Assembly (NCBI GenBank): GCA_964352985.1
Contig: CAYGUK010000003.1
Coordinates: 1-64,000, forward strand
Reading direction: 5' to 3'
DNA from: CAYGUK01 sp964352985
GTDB lineage: Bacteria > Pseudomonadota > Gammaproteobacteria > JAHCLG01
DNA: 64,000 nucleotides
This document shows, piece by piece, positions 44,869-53,590 of this stretch. A program made the position numbers and the translations under genes. The stretch's first letter is position 1. Every line of letters begins with the position of its first letter. The notes beneath the pieces are model-generated. The model saw only the letters and a program-made list of their open reading frames with translations. It ran no database searches and had not been told where the DNA came from.

Positions 44869-45306
44869 TTATTTGGGTGCCACACCCTGATGAATAGTGG
44901 CGTCGCCTTCATTCCAGAGAACAGTTTGTTTGATTCTATTTATTTTCCATGATTTATTAATTCTGATTAAATAAAAGTTATAAATTGCATGCGTATTAAA
45001 AATTTGATTAAGTTCATTTTTTCTAAAAATAATAGCATTTAATTGACAGTGTGCTGTATCTTTATTAATTGTGATGTCCAAATTTGAAAATAAATGCTGT
45101 GTTTTTAAATGATTAAGCGATTGCTGTCTTAACTTAACATATTCAACATTACTGATAAAATCAATTTTCCCACGCAGATCTTGATAATCACATTCTACGA
45201 CATCATCCAATGTATTTTGTAGATCAGTCCAATTTTTTAAGTCAAAACTATTAGCAAATTTTGATAAAGTATTAGAGATATCAGAATTTAATTGATGATT
45301 ATCCAC
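44869..45306 (-). CDS. SnoaL/NTF2-like protein
   Basis: 145 residues with the pattern of a SnoaL-like cone fold: an N-terminal helix pair (SKFANSFDLKNWTDLQNTLD, then DVVECDYQDLRG) followed by antiparallel strands ending in WKINRIKQTVLWNEGD. Such folds bind small hydrophobic ligands; the reaction is not known. Starts with GTG inside the last codons of the upstream VOC gene (8-base overlap), so the two are coupled. Confidence 0.7.
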   Translation of the reverse strand: MDNHQLNSDISNTLSKFANSFDLKNWTDLQNTLDDVVECDYQDLRGKIDFISNVEYVKLRQQSLNHLKTQHLFSNLDITINKDTAHCQLNAIIFRKNELNQIFNTHAIYNFYLIRINKSWKINRIKQTVLWNEGDATIHQGVAPK

Positions 45307-45733
45307 GGTATTGTTTCACTCTACTTTGCATTTCACTATCAGATAAATCTTCTTTATGTGTTGCAATCCACCACTGATTGCCTGCAGGATCTTTTATACC
45401 TGCATTTCGATCCCCATAAAATTGATCGCAAGGTTGTAGAATTGATATACCGCCAGCTGCTATTGCAGTTTGATATGTTTTATCAGTATTTTCAGTATAA
45501 ACATATAACATCGTTGTATTTGGTTTAGTAGAATCTCTAGCATCAGCTATCATAACAATACAATTGAATAAACGTAATTCGGCATTCATTATTTTATGAT
45601 CATACTCGTGACAAGTAATTAATTTTGCATCAAATGCTTGTTGTAAAAAAGTAATAAGACTTTTGGCATCATCAGTAATTAAATAAGGAATAATTTGTTG
45701 ATAACCCTCAGGAATAGGATTGATTGAATTCAT
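45299..45733 (-). CDS. VOC-family (glyoxalase/PhnB-like) protein
   Basis: About 144 residues with the PhnB-type double beta-alpha-beta-beta-beta layout: IPYLITDDAKSLITFLQQAF, AELRLFNCIVMIAD, then GDRNAGIKDPAGNQWWIATH with the conserved C-terminal DPxGxxW. Two neighbouring ATGs are possible; the second (45733) is better spaced from GGAGA. Starts right after the stop of the upstream gene. Metal-binding and substrate are not certain. Confidence 0.85.
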   Translation of the reverse strand: MNSINPIPEGYQQIIPYLITDDAKSLITFLQQAFDAKLITCHEYDHKIMNAELRLFNCIVMIADARDSTKPNTTMLYVYTENTDKTYQTAIAAGGISILQPCDQFYGDRNAGIKDPAGNQWWIATHKEDLSDSEMQSRVKQYRG

Positions 45734-45736
45734 CAT

Positions 45737-46279
45737 TTAATCTCCATTACAAATTTTAAGTATGTTTGATTTTAATCCTTGAATGTCTAAACTTCGACTC
45801 TTTGATAACTGTAATTTCTGTTTAAATGATTTATCGGTTAATTTTTTTTCAGATTCGCCAATTTTTATCCACAGATTTTCGAGTTCTGTAAAACTAATCT
45901 TATTTGATCGTGTTAAGAGTGTTTTTGTGTCAGTTTGAATAATAGGATATTTTTTGCAAGCATGTTCAAGCCAAAAGTAATCCATTATATTGATTTCTGC
46001 AGATAATTTGGAGCTCTGATATAAAGTACGAACATTTTTTGGTTTGCGACTTAAAAATATAGACGCGAGGAAACCAAAACCAGAAATAACATACCAAAAG
46101 TTTTGACTTTGTTTAAATTGTATTAACATGTATAGCGAAAATGAAAGACCAAATAAACCCACTATTAAAAAAATAATAGCAAATGTTAATTTAGTTAACC
46201 GGTTTTCTTTTACTGACTTTGCAAGATCTAGCACATAAAAATTTTGATTTGGATTTTTAATAGAATTTAACCTTGACAT
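45737..46279 (-). CDS. Two-helix membrane protein of unknown function
   Basis: 180 residues. Two adjacent membrane helices (about residues 31-53, LTFAIIFLIVGLFGLSFSLY, and 60-76) are followed by a cytosolic helical, lysine-rich tail of about 100 residues (ELENLWIKIGESEKK). No known motif. First gene of a leftward three-gene set with the VOC and SnoaL-like genes. Confidence 0.55.
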   Translation of the reverse strand: MSRLNSIKNPNQNFYVLDLAKSVKENRLTKLTFAIIFLIVGLFGLSFSLYMLIQFKQSQNFWYVISGFGFLASIFLSRKPKNVRTLYQSSKLSAEINIMDYFWLEHACKKYPIIQTDTKTLLTRSNKISFTELENLWIKIGESEKKLTDKSFKQKLQLSKSRSLDIQGLKSNILKICNGD

Positions 46280-46414
46280 ATTATAACACCATATTGTTTG
46301 TTCATATTATTTTAATCTATTTATCTAAATGATAACAATAGACAATATATCAAGTTGTTGATAATAATATAAATAAAATTTAAAGAAAGAATACAAAATA
46401 TCGCCAATTTTCCG

Positions 46415-46443
46415 CACAAAAAAAATTTTTAATTTTTTTTGTG
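46415..46443. repeat. Perfect 13-base inverted repeat, A8/T8
   Basis: CACAAAAAAAATT and AATTTTTTTTGTG are perfectly complementary around TTT. It stands 52 bases upstream of the 6S -35 box and 136 bases upstream of the membrane-protein gene on the other side. Possible roles: a terminator-like hairpin, a bent UP-type element or a binding site. Confidence 0.7.
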
Positions 46444-46495
46444 AATATCTACATATACTTAGAGTGTAAATTGAATTTTTCTGAAATTTCAAGTC

Positions 46496-46523
46496 TTGAA
46501 TTTATCAATGCATATATTAAAAT
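46496..46523 (+). promoter_or_regulatory. 6S RNA promoter
   Basis: TTGAAT (46496-46501) and TAAAAT (46518-46523) separated by 16 bases predict a start near 46530, exactly where the terminal stem of the RNA begins. Confidence 0.7.
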
Positions 46524-46529
46524 GTAATC

Positions 46530-46715
46530 GTGTTTTCGCTAAAGTCTATTCATTCTGAGCCGAATGAATCTGACTCAGGCGGCTACAAATTGCGCTGTGA
46601 GCAAGCCTTGAATTATTATTTCTTTAGTAATTAAGTAGGAAGCCTAATGCGTTGTTCCATGTGCTGCCCACCTAGTAAAAATACTGGGTTCAGTAATGCA
46701 GCTTTGCGAAAACAC
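46530..46715 (+). ncRNA. ssrS: 6S RNA
   Basis: A 186-base structured transcript without a long gene. The ends GTGTTTTCGC and GCGAAAACAC pair perfectly, extended by AAAGT with GCTTT. Inside lies an open central region whose 3' strand carries a small hairpin (CCTAGTA, loop AAAA, TACTGGG), as in E. coli 6S. GGCGGC with GCTGCC closes the apical arm, and AATTATTA with TAGTAATT forms its tip. CTGAGCCG matches E. coli 6S. Size, architecture, promoter and terminator agree. 6S mimics an open promoter and sequesters sigma-70 RNA polymerase. Confidence 0.85.
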
Positions 46716-46720
46716 TTAAA

Positions 46721-46750
46721 AAAACCCACTTTTTAAAAGTGGGTTTTTTT
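46721..46750 (+). terminator. Intrinsic terminator of 6S RNA
   Basis: CCCACTTTT pairs with AAAAGTGGG and is followed by T7 (46744-46750). It separates the 6S transcript from the cobalamin riboswitch, which begins about 20 bases later. Confidence 0.9.
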
Positions 46751-46769
46751 ATGGATTTTTAAACAGTTT

Positions 46770-46910
46770 TTTAGTAATGTTCGTTCCCTAGGTTTTCAGG
46801 GAAGTTCGGTGAAAGTCCGACGCTGCCCCCGCAACGGTAAATATTGGAATATTACAGCTCATTTAAGATAAATACTAGAAATATCAATATAAGCCCGATT
46901 ACTGAATGCT
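46770..46910 (+). ncRNA. Cobalamin (B12) riboswitch
   Basis: The conserved core is unmistakable: AGGTTTTCAGGGAA (46790-46803), GGTGAAAGTCC (46808-46818), and GCTGCCCCCGCAACGGTAA (46822-46840). AGTAAT (46773-46778) pairs with ATTACT (46898-46903) to form the closing P1 stem. It precedes a TonB-dependent receptor, as btuB switches do, and would lower expression when B12 is plentiful. The expression platform likely involves the GGTGGGCTGCAGG region near 46930-46950 before the ribosome site. Confidence 0.95.
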
Positions 46911-46989
46911 TAGAAATTTACGTGTATGTTGCGGTGGGCTGCAGGTAAAAGCTCACTATTACCCATCGTTTTTTATTAAAGGAATATTA

Positions 46990-48909
46990 ATGGGTAATAT
47001 ATTAAAAATAATGATTTTCTTAATTTTATCAAGTATTTCGTTGGCAATGACTATCCCAACAATTTATTTGAATAAAAAGCCTATACAAAAAGTATCTCAT
47101 TTTTCAACGCGATCAGTGACACCTATAACTAGAATCAACTTGAAACAAAATAAATTTCTAAAGGCGAACAATCTGGGAACTTTATTACAAGCAGAAAGCG
47201 GGGTAGTCGTTCAAAATTTATATGGTAATGATAGTAATCTATCTTTTAGCATGAGAGGATTTGGCGGGGATGCTAATACAAATACCGTATTACTTATTAA
47301 TGGTCAACCTTGGATTAATCCTGTTATTGGCGCCTACAATCTAAGTAGCATAAATATTCAAAACATATCGTCTATTGAAATATTGCCAGGTAGTGCAAGT
47401 GTATTATATGGAGATAATGCTGTTGGTGGCGTGATTAATATTATTACAAAGCCACAAAAAAAAGGAGAAACAGCGTCTTTCAATTTTGGAAGTTTTGATT
47501 GTCGAGGTTTGTCAGTAGAAAAGACAGCTTCGCTAAATAAAAATATCGTATATCGAATATCAACAAATCTAAAAAAATCAGATAATTTTCGTAATCATAA
47601 TAAAACACAAGATGGTAATTTAGATACAAGAGTAGATATTAAACATGAGTTGACTCATTTTTATATTGAAGCAAAATTACTTAGAAACAAATTAGAATTT
47701 CCTGGTGCAATTACAGAGGAGCAATGGCAGCAAAATCCAAAACAATCAACAAACAATACTGATTTTAATAATCAGAATCAGGGATTTGTTCAAGCGGGAA
47801 TAAAACTATCAATAAGTCCAATGTGGTGGTTGCTAATTGATGGTCAATTACAAGGATTAAAAGGAAAAGGAGTATTATCTAATCCATTTTCAGAAAGTTT
47901 GAATAGTGCTTATCTTCATCCTCGATTTCATGGTTTGTTAAACGTTAACGGTAAATTAATTGATAGCATTTTTGGTGTTTCTTTAACTCACGGTTATTAT
48001 TCTTTTAATGGGCTTACTTATCGTTCACAAGCATTACTAAATGAGCAATCAATATATTCTCAATTCCACTTCCCACTAAATAAGGAAATAAAAATTGTAT
48101 ATGGTGCGAGATATGCCTATGCAGAACCAGAAGCTGATAATCCAAATCGATTTAAATACCATGAACATGCCTTTGTAAGTGATGTTGGAATTATCTGGAA
48201 AATAAATAATTTTATAAAATATTATTTGCAAAGAGCTGGAAGTTATCGATTTCCAAAAGCTGATGAAAATGCATTAACTCAAAATAATCAACCATTGTCT
48301 ACAGAAACAGGCGTGTCCTATGAAACAGGCTTTAGCTTTCATATAAAGCGATTCTCTGCGAAAATTCGCTCTTATCTATTAAATTTAAAAAATGAAATAT
48401 TATTTGTGCCAGATGTAACCAATAATTTTTTTGGCACAAATCAAAACTTACCGCCAACAAAAAGACTAGGGGCAATTCTAAGTTTTACCTATCAACTAAC
48501 TAATAAAATTAAGATTGCGGGCAGTTATAATCTTGTCAAGGCAACATTTAGAGAGGGCATTTTTGCCGGAAATCAAATTCCTCTTGTCGCAGAAAACTCA
48601 TGGCGGTTGAGTTCTATTTTTGAGTTGAGCGATCATTGGCAAGCATTACTCGAAACCTATTATATAGGACAACGTTTTCCAGGGACGGATTTTCAAAATT
48701 TCACAAAAAAACTACCCGCCTATCAAATTATAAATACAGCAATTACCTATCATTGGAAAAACATGAGTTTAACATTTAGAGTAAATAATTTAGCAAACAA
48801 AAAATATATAAATTATGCGACAGTTGTCTATCGCAATAATCAACCACTCACCTTTGTATATCCCACTACAGGTAGGAACTACATGTTAACCTTAACGTGG
48901 AATATATAA
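46990..48909 (+). CDS. TonB-dependent receptor, probable cobalamin transporter (BtuB-like)
   Basis: Outer-membrane beta-barrel of 639 residues. Signal peptide MGNILKIMIFLILSSISLAM; plug domain (about 30-170) with LQAESGVVVQNLYG, SFSMRGFGGDAN, GSASVLYGDNAVGGVINI; then about 22 strands ending NYMLTLTWNI. The ATG at 46990 follows AAGGA by six bases. A longer frame from 46906 would begin inside the riboswitch and is rejected. Vitamin B12 as ligand is inferred from the riboswitch; the barrel itself cannot show it. Confidence 0.9.
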   Translation: MGNILKIMIFLILSSISLAMTIPTIYLNKKPIQKVSHFSTRSVTPITRINLKQNKFLKANNLGTLLQAESGVVVQNLYGNDSNLSFSMRGFGGDANTNTVLLINGQPWINPVIGAYNLSSINIQNISSIEILPGSASVLYGDNAVGGVINIITKPQKKGETASFNFGSFDCRGLSVEKTASLNKNIVYRISTNLKKSDNFRNHNKTQDGNLDTRVDIKHELTHFYIEAKLLRNKLEFPGAITEEQWQQNPKQSTNNTDFNNQNQGFVQAGIKLSISPMWWLLIDGQLQGLKGKGVLSNPFSESLNSAYLHPRFHGLLNVNGKLIDSIFGVSLTHGYYSFNGLTYRSQALLNEQSIYSQFHFPLNKEIKIVYGARYAYAEPEADNPNRFKYHEHAFVSDVGIIWKINNFIKYYLQRAGSYRFPKADENALTQNNQPLSTETGVSYETGFSFHIKRFSAKIRSYLLNLKNEILFVPDVTNNFFGTNQNLPPTKRLGAILSFTYQLTNKIKIAGSYNLVKATFREGIFAGNQIPLVAENSWRLSSIFELSDHWQALLETYYIGQRFPGTDFQNFTKKLPAYQIINTAITYHWKNMSLTFRVNNLANKKYINYATVVYRNNQPLTFVYPTTGRNYMLTLTWNI

Positions 48910-49452
48910 ATGACTAAGTCTTTTTTAGTCTCACTACTTTTGCATTTAATGCTACTAAGTTTGTTTTTTATAAAATGGCACAATTGGGAAAAAAGTGTGG
49001 ACAATCAAGTTGGATTTAAACAGGCAATAAACTCATATATTATAGTGTCGCCAGAACAACCAATACTTATGGAAAAACCCAAGGTAGTGATGAAAGACAG
49101 TGCAAAATCTAAAATTGTATTGAATCATGAAAAAACTCATAAAGTAATCTCTATAAATAGAATTCAACGAAAAGGAAACTATAATCAGTTCATAATATAT
49201 TTGCATAACCTTATTCAGCAACACGTGGTTGTTCCAAATGAATTAATTGACTTCATCAATAATCATCGAGTTAAAATTGCTTTTTCACTTTCGCCAACGG
49301 GAAATGTAAGTCACTTAATAATTTTACAATCTAGTGGAATCGCGAGCGTAGACAAACGTATTTTATCAACGATAAATTATTTACAACCAATTTTAGCGGC
49401 AAAAAAAAATTTAAAGCATACTTCTCATTTTATAATAACCATCGTGTTGTAA
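48910..49452 (+). CDS. TonB-like energy-transducing protein
   Basis: 180 residues: an N-terminal membrane helix (SFLVSLLLHLMLLSLFFIKW), a short basic periplasmic linker lacking the usual long Pro-Glu/Pro-Lys stretch, and a C-terminal TonB-like fold (VKIAFSLSPTGNVSHLIILQ, SSGIASVDKRI). Its ATG follows the receptor stop directly, so the pair is one unit. No exbB or exbD is in the window. Probably a dedicated TonB for the adjoining receptor. Confidence 0.8.
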   Translation: MTKSFLVSLLLHLMLLSLFFIKWHNWEKSVDNQVGFKQAINSYIIVSPEQPILMEKPKVVMKDSAKSKIVLNHEKTHKVISINRIQRKGNYNQFIIYLHNLIQQHVVVPNELIDFINNHRVKIAFSLSPTGNVSHLIILQSSGIASVDKRILSTINYLQPILAAKKNLKHTSHFIITIVL

Positions 49453-49555
49453 AAAAAGAAATAAATAAAACTTGATTAACAAAATAGATTAAAATACTAT
49501 TTTTACTTTTAAAATCTATCTACTTGATGATAGTAAACAATCTGGAGATTATAAT

Positions 49556-50212
49556 ATGAAATCGAATGTGACACTATGGGGTCTTGCTGCATCACCCTAT
49601 GTTAGAAAAGTAATCATTGCTTTAAACGAAAAAGAAGTAGAATATAATTTAATTGAAATTCCACCGGCTATTATACTCAAAGCAACTGGGCAACCGATCC
49701 CTGAAGATTTTTCAAAGGCGAGTCCTTTAGGAAAAATTCCTGCAATAAAAATCGATGAAGTTAGTTTATCTGATTCTGCAGTTATTAATCAGTATATTGA
49801 TTTGAAATTTAATAACGGGCAAGTACTGTATCCAAAAGATATTCAAGCTAGTGTAGAAGCACGTTGGTTTGAAATGTATGCGGATGTCGAACTTACCGCC
49901 GTTATTTATAAAAAAATATTTATGGAGAAAATTGTCAAACCTTTGATAAAACAAAATACTGATGAATTAATTTATCAAACCGCACTAGAACAAGAATTAC
50001 CACCATTATTAGATTTTCTTAATTCCAATCTTGTAGGAAAAACGTGGTTTGTTAGAAATGAATTTAGTGTGGCTGATATTGCTATCGGTGTGCAATTATT
50101 GGCATTAGAAATGACGGGTTATACTTTTAAGTCAGAACAATTTCCTCACGTAAAGGAATTTTTAAACAGATTAAAAGAACGGAAAAGCTTACTCTTTCTT
50201 CATACTTCATAG
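49556..50212 (+). CDS. Glutathione S-transferase family protein
   Basis: 218 residues with the N-terminal thioredoxin-like domain (LWGLAASPYVRKVIIALNEK, then SPLGKIPAIK with the cis-proline and DSAVINQYID for glutathione) and an all-helical C-terminal domain (FSVADIAIGVQLLAL). Pattern resembles the theta/beta-like bacterial GSTs with a Ser at the active position. GGAG lies nine bases before the ATG. Substrate not assignable. Glutathione reductase is encoded 3 kb away. Confidence 0.88.
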   Translation: MKSNVTLWGLAASPYVRKVIIALNEKEVEYNLIEIPPAIILKATGQPIPEDFSKASPLGKIPAIKIDEVSLSDSAVINQYIDLKFNNGQVLYPKDIQASVEARWFEMYADVELTAVIYKKIFMEKIVKPLIKQNTDELIYQTALEQELPPLLDFLNSNLVGKTWFVRNEFSVADIAIGVQLLALEMTGYTFKSEQFPHVKEFLNRLKERKSLLFLHTS

Positions 50213-50230
50213 TAATCATTTTATTTAGAA

Positions 50231-50270
50231 AGCATCAAGCGATAATGTATATCATCTGTTGCTTGATGCT
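50231..50270 (+). other. Stem-loop between GST and lepB
   Basis: AGCATCAAGC (50231-50240) and GCTTGATGCT (50261-50270) pair perfectly around a 20-base loop. It is 19 bases after the GST stop and 36 before the lepB ATG, with no T run. It may end the GST message or shape the lepB leader. Confidence 0.55.
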
Positions 50271-50306
50271 GTTCACCATTCATTTTATCGCGTATACTTC
50301 GTCTCC

Positions 50307-51101
50307 ATGAATATAAATTTACCCTACATTTTGGTTACACTAATATTAATTTCAGGCTTGATTTGGCTTGTTGATAGTGTTTTTTTGGCAAAAAAAAGAA
50401 TGGCAATGTTAGCAGCAGGTCAAAAAGATAAAAAACCTTTAGTTGTTGATTATGCGAAATCATTTTTTCCACTATTAATTATTGTATTAATTTTTAGATC
50501 TTTTGTTATTCAGCCTTTTAAAGTTCCCACAGGATCGTTAATGCCCACCATCGAACCTGGGGATTTTATTGCAGTTAATATGTATAAATATGGACTCCGA
50601 TTACCATTAACACATACTAAAATTCTAAACGTTGATCCATTACATAGAGGTGATATAGCATTATTTCGTTGGCCAACTAATCCAAAAATTAATTTTATTA
50701 AACGTGTTATAGGATTACCAGGTGATCATATTAGTTATATCAACAAAGTATTATATATAAATGGTAAGCAAGCAACGCAAGTTAAGTTGGGAAACGCAAT
50801 TGATCATAATTGTCTAAATGGACCAGTTTGTACTGTTGATAAAATACAAGAAAATTTAAATGGTGTTAATCACGATATCTTAATTAATCCTGCCGTACCG
50901 CCACACAATTTTTTTGATATCGTCGTCCCGAAAGGAAAATATTTTATGATGGGTGATAATCGAGATAACAGTGATGATAGTCGTTATTGGGGATTTGTTC
51001 CTGATCAAAATATTATAGGAAAAGCGTTTGGCATTTGGTTTAGTTGGGACAGCATCACAGATCGAGTACGTTGGGATCGTATTTTTACTGAACTTAATTA
51101 A
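50307..51101 (+). CDS. lepB: Signal peptidase I
   Basis: Cleaves signal peptides from exported proteins, such as several predicted here. Two N-terminal helices precede the catalytic serine in PTGSLMPTIEPGDFIAV and the catalytic lysine in INFIKRVIGLPGDHI; box E is GDNRDNSDDSRYWGFVP. ATG at 50307 gives 264 residues starting MNINLPYILV. A frame open from 50259 begins within a hairpin and is rejected. No clear Shine-Dalgarno is present. Confidence 0.95.
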   Translation: MNINLPYILVTLILISGLIWLVDSVFLAKKRMAMLAAGQKDKKPLVVDYAKSFFPLLIIVLIFRSFVIQPFKVPTGSLMPTIEPGDFIAVNMYKYGLRLPLTHTKILNVDPLHRGDIALFRWPTNPKINFIKRVIGLPGDHISYINKVLYINGKQATQVKLGNAIDHNCLNGPVCTVDKIQENLNGVNHDILINPAVPPHNFFDIVVPKGKYFMMGDNRDNSDDSRYWGFVPDQNIIGKAFGIWFSWDSITDRVRWDRIFTELN

Positions 51102-51591
51102 TACTTGTGATACATAATTTATTTTTATCAAAATCGCAATAATTCGCCCAAATTAATCCACCCTCAATAAGCATAATTCCTTGTGAGTTAGCAAAAACAA
51201 TATTTGGATTTTGTTGGATAATTGCTTTATTTAATTCTGGGGTAAATATTTTACTATAATGCTTAAGAAAATTTTTTGGATTAAATGAAGGTATCACTTT
51301 CCCCTTATATCGAAAGTTAGAGTAATCAATGAGTTTTGATATATCTTGAAATTTCTCATTTTTTACGAGTAATTGAAAGTTTTGTAAAAAAGCAACTGCT
51401 TGTTGATAATGATAACCATTACTTCTAAAATATGACTCACTATATAAAGTACCATTCTTTTCTATCATGATGTGATCATTTTTTTTAATCGAAATGGTAT
51501 ATTCACCTGAATGAATAATATTATTAGCAAATATATTGATAGAGATGAAATAAATTATAAAGAAACAACAAGGTTGAATAATTTTACTCAT
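51094..51591 (-). CDS. Secreted protein of unknown function
   Basis: 165 residues with an N-terminal signal peptide (MSKIIQPCCFFIIYFISINIFA). The mature part has strand-rich segments (HSGEYTISIKKNDHIMIEK) and ends with a Cys pair (NYCDFDKNKLC). Not recognised. Its 3' end overlaps lepB's by eight bases, tail to tail. Confidence 0.55.
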   Translation of the reverse strand: MSKIIQPCCFFIIYFISINIFANNIIHSGEYTISIKKNDHIMIEKNGTLYSESYFRSNGYHYQQAVAFLQNFQLLVKNEKFQDISKLIDYSNFRYKGKVIPSFNPKNFLKHYSKIFTPELNKAIIQQNPNIVFANSQGIMLIEGGLIWANYCDFDKNKLCITSIN

Positions 51592-51618
51592 ATTTATAAT
51601 CCCTTTAATATATCTTGA

Positions 51619-52143
51619 TTATCGATGCTTTTCTTTTAAAGTAGCATAATGTTTTGCACTGTATTCAAAAAATTCTAATTCTTCCTCGGTAAGGGGTCTG
51701 ATCTTTTTAGCGGGTCTTCCTAACCATAAATAACCACCATCTAAAATCTTACCACCTGGGACGAGACTTCCTGCACCGAGTAATACATATTTTTCTAAGA
51801 TAGCTTCATCTAAAATTAATGATCCCATTCCTATTAAACAACAATCTTCAATTTTACAACCATGTAATAAAACTTGATGTCCAATAGTAACATCATTGCC
51901 AATGACAACTTGTGAGCCGCCTGGATGGAATTTACTATCATGATCGACATGAATAATTGTTCCATCTTGTATATTTGTTCTATGCCCAACAGTAATGGTA
52001 TTGATATCACCTCTTATTACTGCATTGGGCCAAACAGAACAATCATCCCCTAAACTTACTTGACCAATCACCACTGCTGTTTCATCAATAAAAACGTTTT
52101 TACCTAATGATGGTTTAAAAGTAGAAAATTCTCTGACTGTCAT
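51619..52143 (-). CDS. Gamma-carbonic-anhydrase-like protein (YrdA-type)
   Basis: 174 residues of left-handed beta-helix hexapeptide repeats (AVVIGQVSLGDDCSVWPNAV, TNIQDGTIIHVDHDS, VTIGHQVLLHGCKI). The three histidines positioned to bind Zn/Co are in HVDH and IGHQVLLHG. A C-terminal helix (LTEEELEFFEYSAKHYATL) packs on the trimer. Carbonic anhydrase activity is not proven in many family members. Overlaps the glutathione reductase stop by four bases, so co-translated. Confidence 0.9.
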   Translation of the reverse strand: MTVREFSTFKPSLGKNVFIDETAVVIGQVSLGDDCSVWPNAVIRGDINTITVGHRTNIQDGTIIHVDHDSKFHPGGSQVVIGNDVTIGHQVLLHGCKIEDCCLIGMGSLILDEAILEKYVLLGAGSLVPGGKILDGGYLWLGRPAKKIRPLTEEELEFFEYSAKHYATLKEKHR

Positions 52144-53492
52144 CTTAATGTTACCAACTCTTCAGCACTTGTAGGATGTATTGCAACAGTGTTATCAAAA
52201 TCTGCTTTTGTTGCGCCCATTTTAATCGCAACAGCGAAACCTTGAAGCATTTCATCTGCCCCGTTTCCAATCACGTGTAACCCAATTATTTTTTCATTTT
52301 TTCCATAGGTAATGAGTTTCAATGCTGTCGGAATTTTTTTATCAGAAATGGCAGATATCATGGGATTAAATTTAGCGCGATAAATTTTAATATTTTCTTT
52401 ACCAAATTTTTGAAACGCTTCTACTTCAGTCAAGCCCACCGTGCCGATAGGTGGATGACTAAAAATAACAGTCGGAATATTATCATAATCTAAATAAAGA
52501 TCATGTTGTTGATTATACAATCTCTCTGCAAGTCTTCGACCTGCAGCAATTGCGACTGGTGTTAACTGTGCTCTCCCTGTTACATCTCCCAAGGCAAAAA
52601 TATGACTAATTTTAGTTTGTTGGAATTTATCAGTGTCGATATAACCTTTATCATTCACTTGTAAACCAGCATTTGATAAATTTAAATTCTGTGTATTCGG
52701 TGTGCGACCAATTGCCCAGATAACTTGATCAAAACTTTCTAAAGTATTCCCGTTTTCACATTTTATAGAAATACTTTGATCGGCATTTTTTATGAGCGCT
52801 ATCGGTGAATGTTCAGGTATGATTTTAATACCATGGGTTGTCATGCATTCGACTAAGGTATCAGCGAGTATAGGATCAAACTGTCTTAATGGTTTTTGTT
52901 TGCGTAATACTAAGGAAACATCACTTCCAAGAGCGTTTAATACACCTGCCAATTCTACCGCGATATAACCTGCACCAATGACTGCAACCCGCTTGGGTTG
53001 TTGTTTCAATGCAAAAAAACCATCAGAATCAATACCAAAATTATTCCCCTGAATATTGGGAACAGTAGGATAAGCACCAGAAGCAATAATAATTTTATCA
53101 CCAGTCAGTGTTTTGTCACCAGCCAAAATATTATGTTCGTCTTTAAAAGAACCATGTTCATGAAAACAATCAATGTTAAATTTATCTAATTTATCTCGAT
53201 AAATATCGTTTAAACGGTGAATATAAGCTTCGCGTTTTTCAACTAATGTTGACCAAGAAAAATCATTAAGTGTGGTATTAAATCCATAATCCTTAGCAAG
53301 ATGAAGATGCGAAGCAATTTCAGCGCCATACCACATTACCTTTTTGGGCACGCAGCCCACATTCACACAAGTACCACCTAGTTTCTGAGATTCTAAAATG
53401 GCGACTTTGACGCCATGCTCTGCTGCGCGAACAGCACTGGCAATACCGCCACTACCACCACCGATGACGATTAAATCGTATTTATTAGACAT
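52140..53492 (-). CDS. gor: Glutathione-disulfide reductase
   Basis: FAD flavoenzyme that regenerates GSH with NADPH. FAD motif VIGGGSGGIASAVRAAEHG, redox disulfide GGTCVNVGCVPKKVMW, NADPH-binding GAGYIAVELAGVLNALGSDV with the following arginines, and the C-terminal catalytic HPTSAEELVTL. ATG at 53492 (MSNKYDL, 450 residues, as in E. coli) is preferred to the upstream start that adds five residues. Pairs functionally with the GST nearby. Confidence 0.95.
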   Translation of the reverse strand: MSNKYDLIVIGGGSGGIASAVRAAEHGVKVAILESQKLGGTCVNVGCVPKKVMWYGAEIASHLHLAKDYGFNTTLNDFSWSTLVEKREAYIHRLNDIYRDKLDKFNIDCFHEHGSFKDEHNILAGDKTLTGDKIIIASGAYPTVPNIQGNNFGIDSDGFFALKQQPKRVAVIGAGYIAVELAGVLNALGSDVSLVLRKQKPLRQFDPILADTLVECMTTHGIKIIPEHSPIALIKNADQSISIKCENGNTLESFDQVIWAIGRTPNTQNLNLSNAGLQVNDKGYIDTDKFQQTKISHIFALGDVTGRAQLTPVAIAAGRRLAERLYNQQHDLYLDYDNIPTVIFSHPPIGTVGLTEVEAFQKFGKENIKIYRAKFNPMISAISDKKIPTALKLITYGKNEKIIGLHVIGNGADEMLQGFAVAIKMGATKADFDNTVAIHPTSAEELVTLR

Positions 53493-53590
53493 AATTATTT
53501 CCAACAAGAAAAAAGGTTATTTTAGTGATCTAAGAATATTATTACAACCAATATACAATCGGATAATTATGTTAGAGAGAATATATTTAT

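Noticed and set aside
46320..46345. Fur-like AAATGATAACAATAG upstream of the two-helix membrane protein
   Set aside because: Right arm does not match; too weak to call.
46906..46989. Longer start of the TonB-dependent receptor
   Set aside because: It would begin in the riboswitch P1 strand and place the signal peptide 28 residues inside; the ATG at 46990 has a proper ribosome site.
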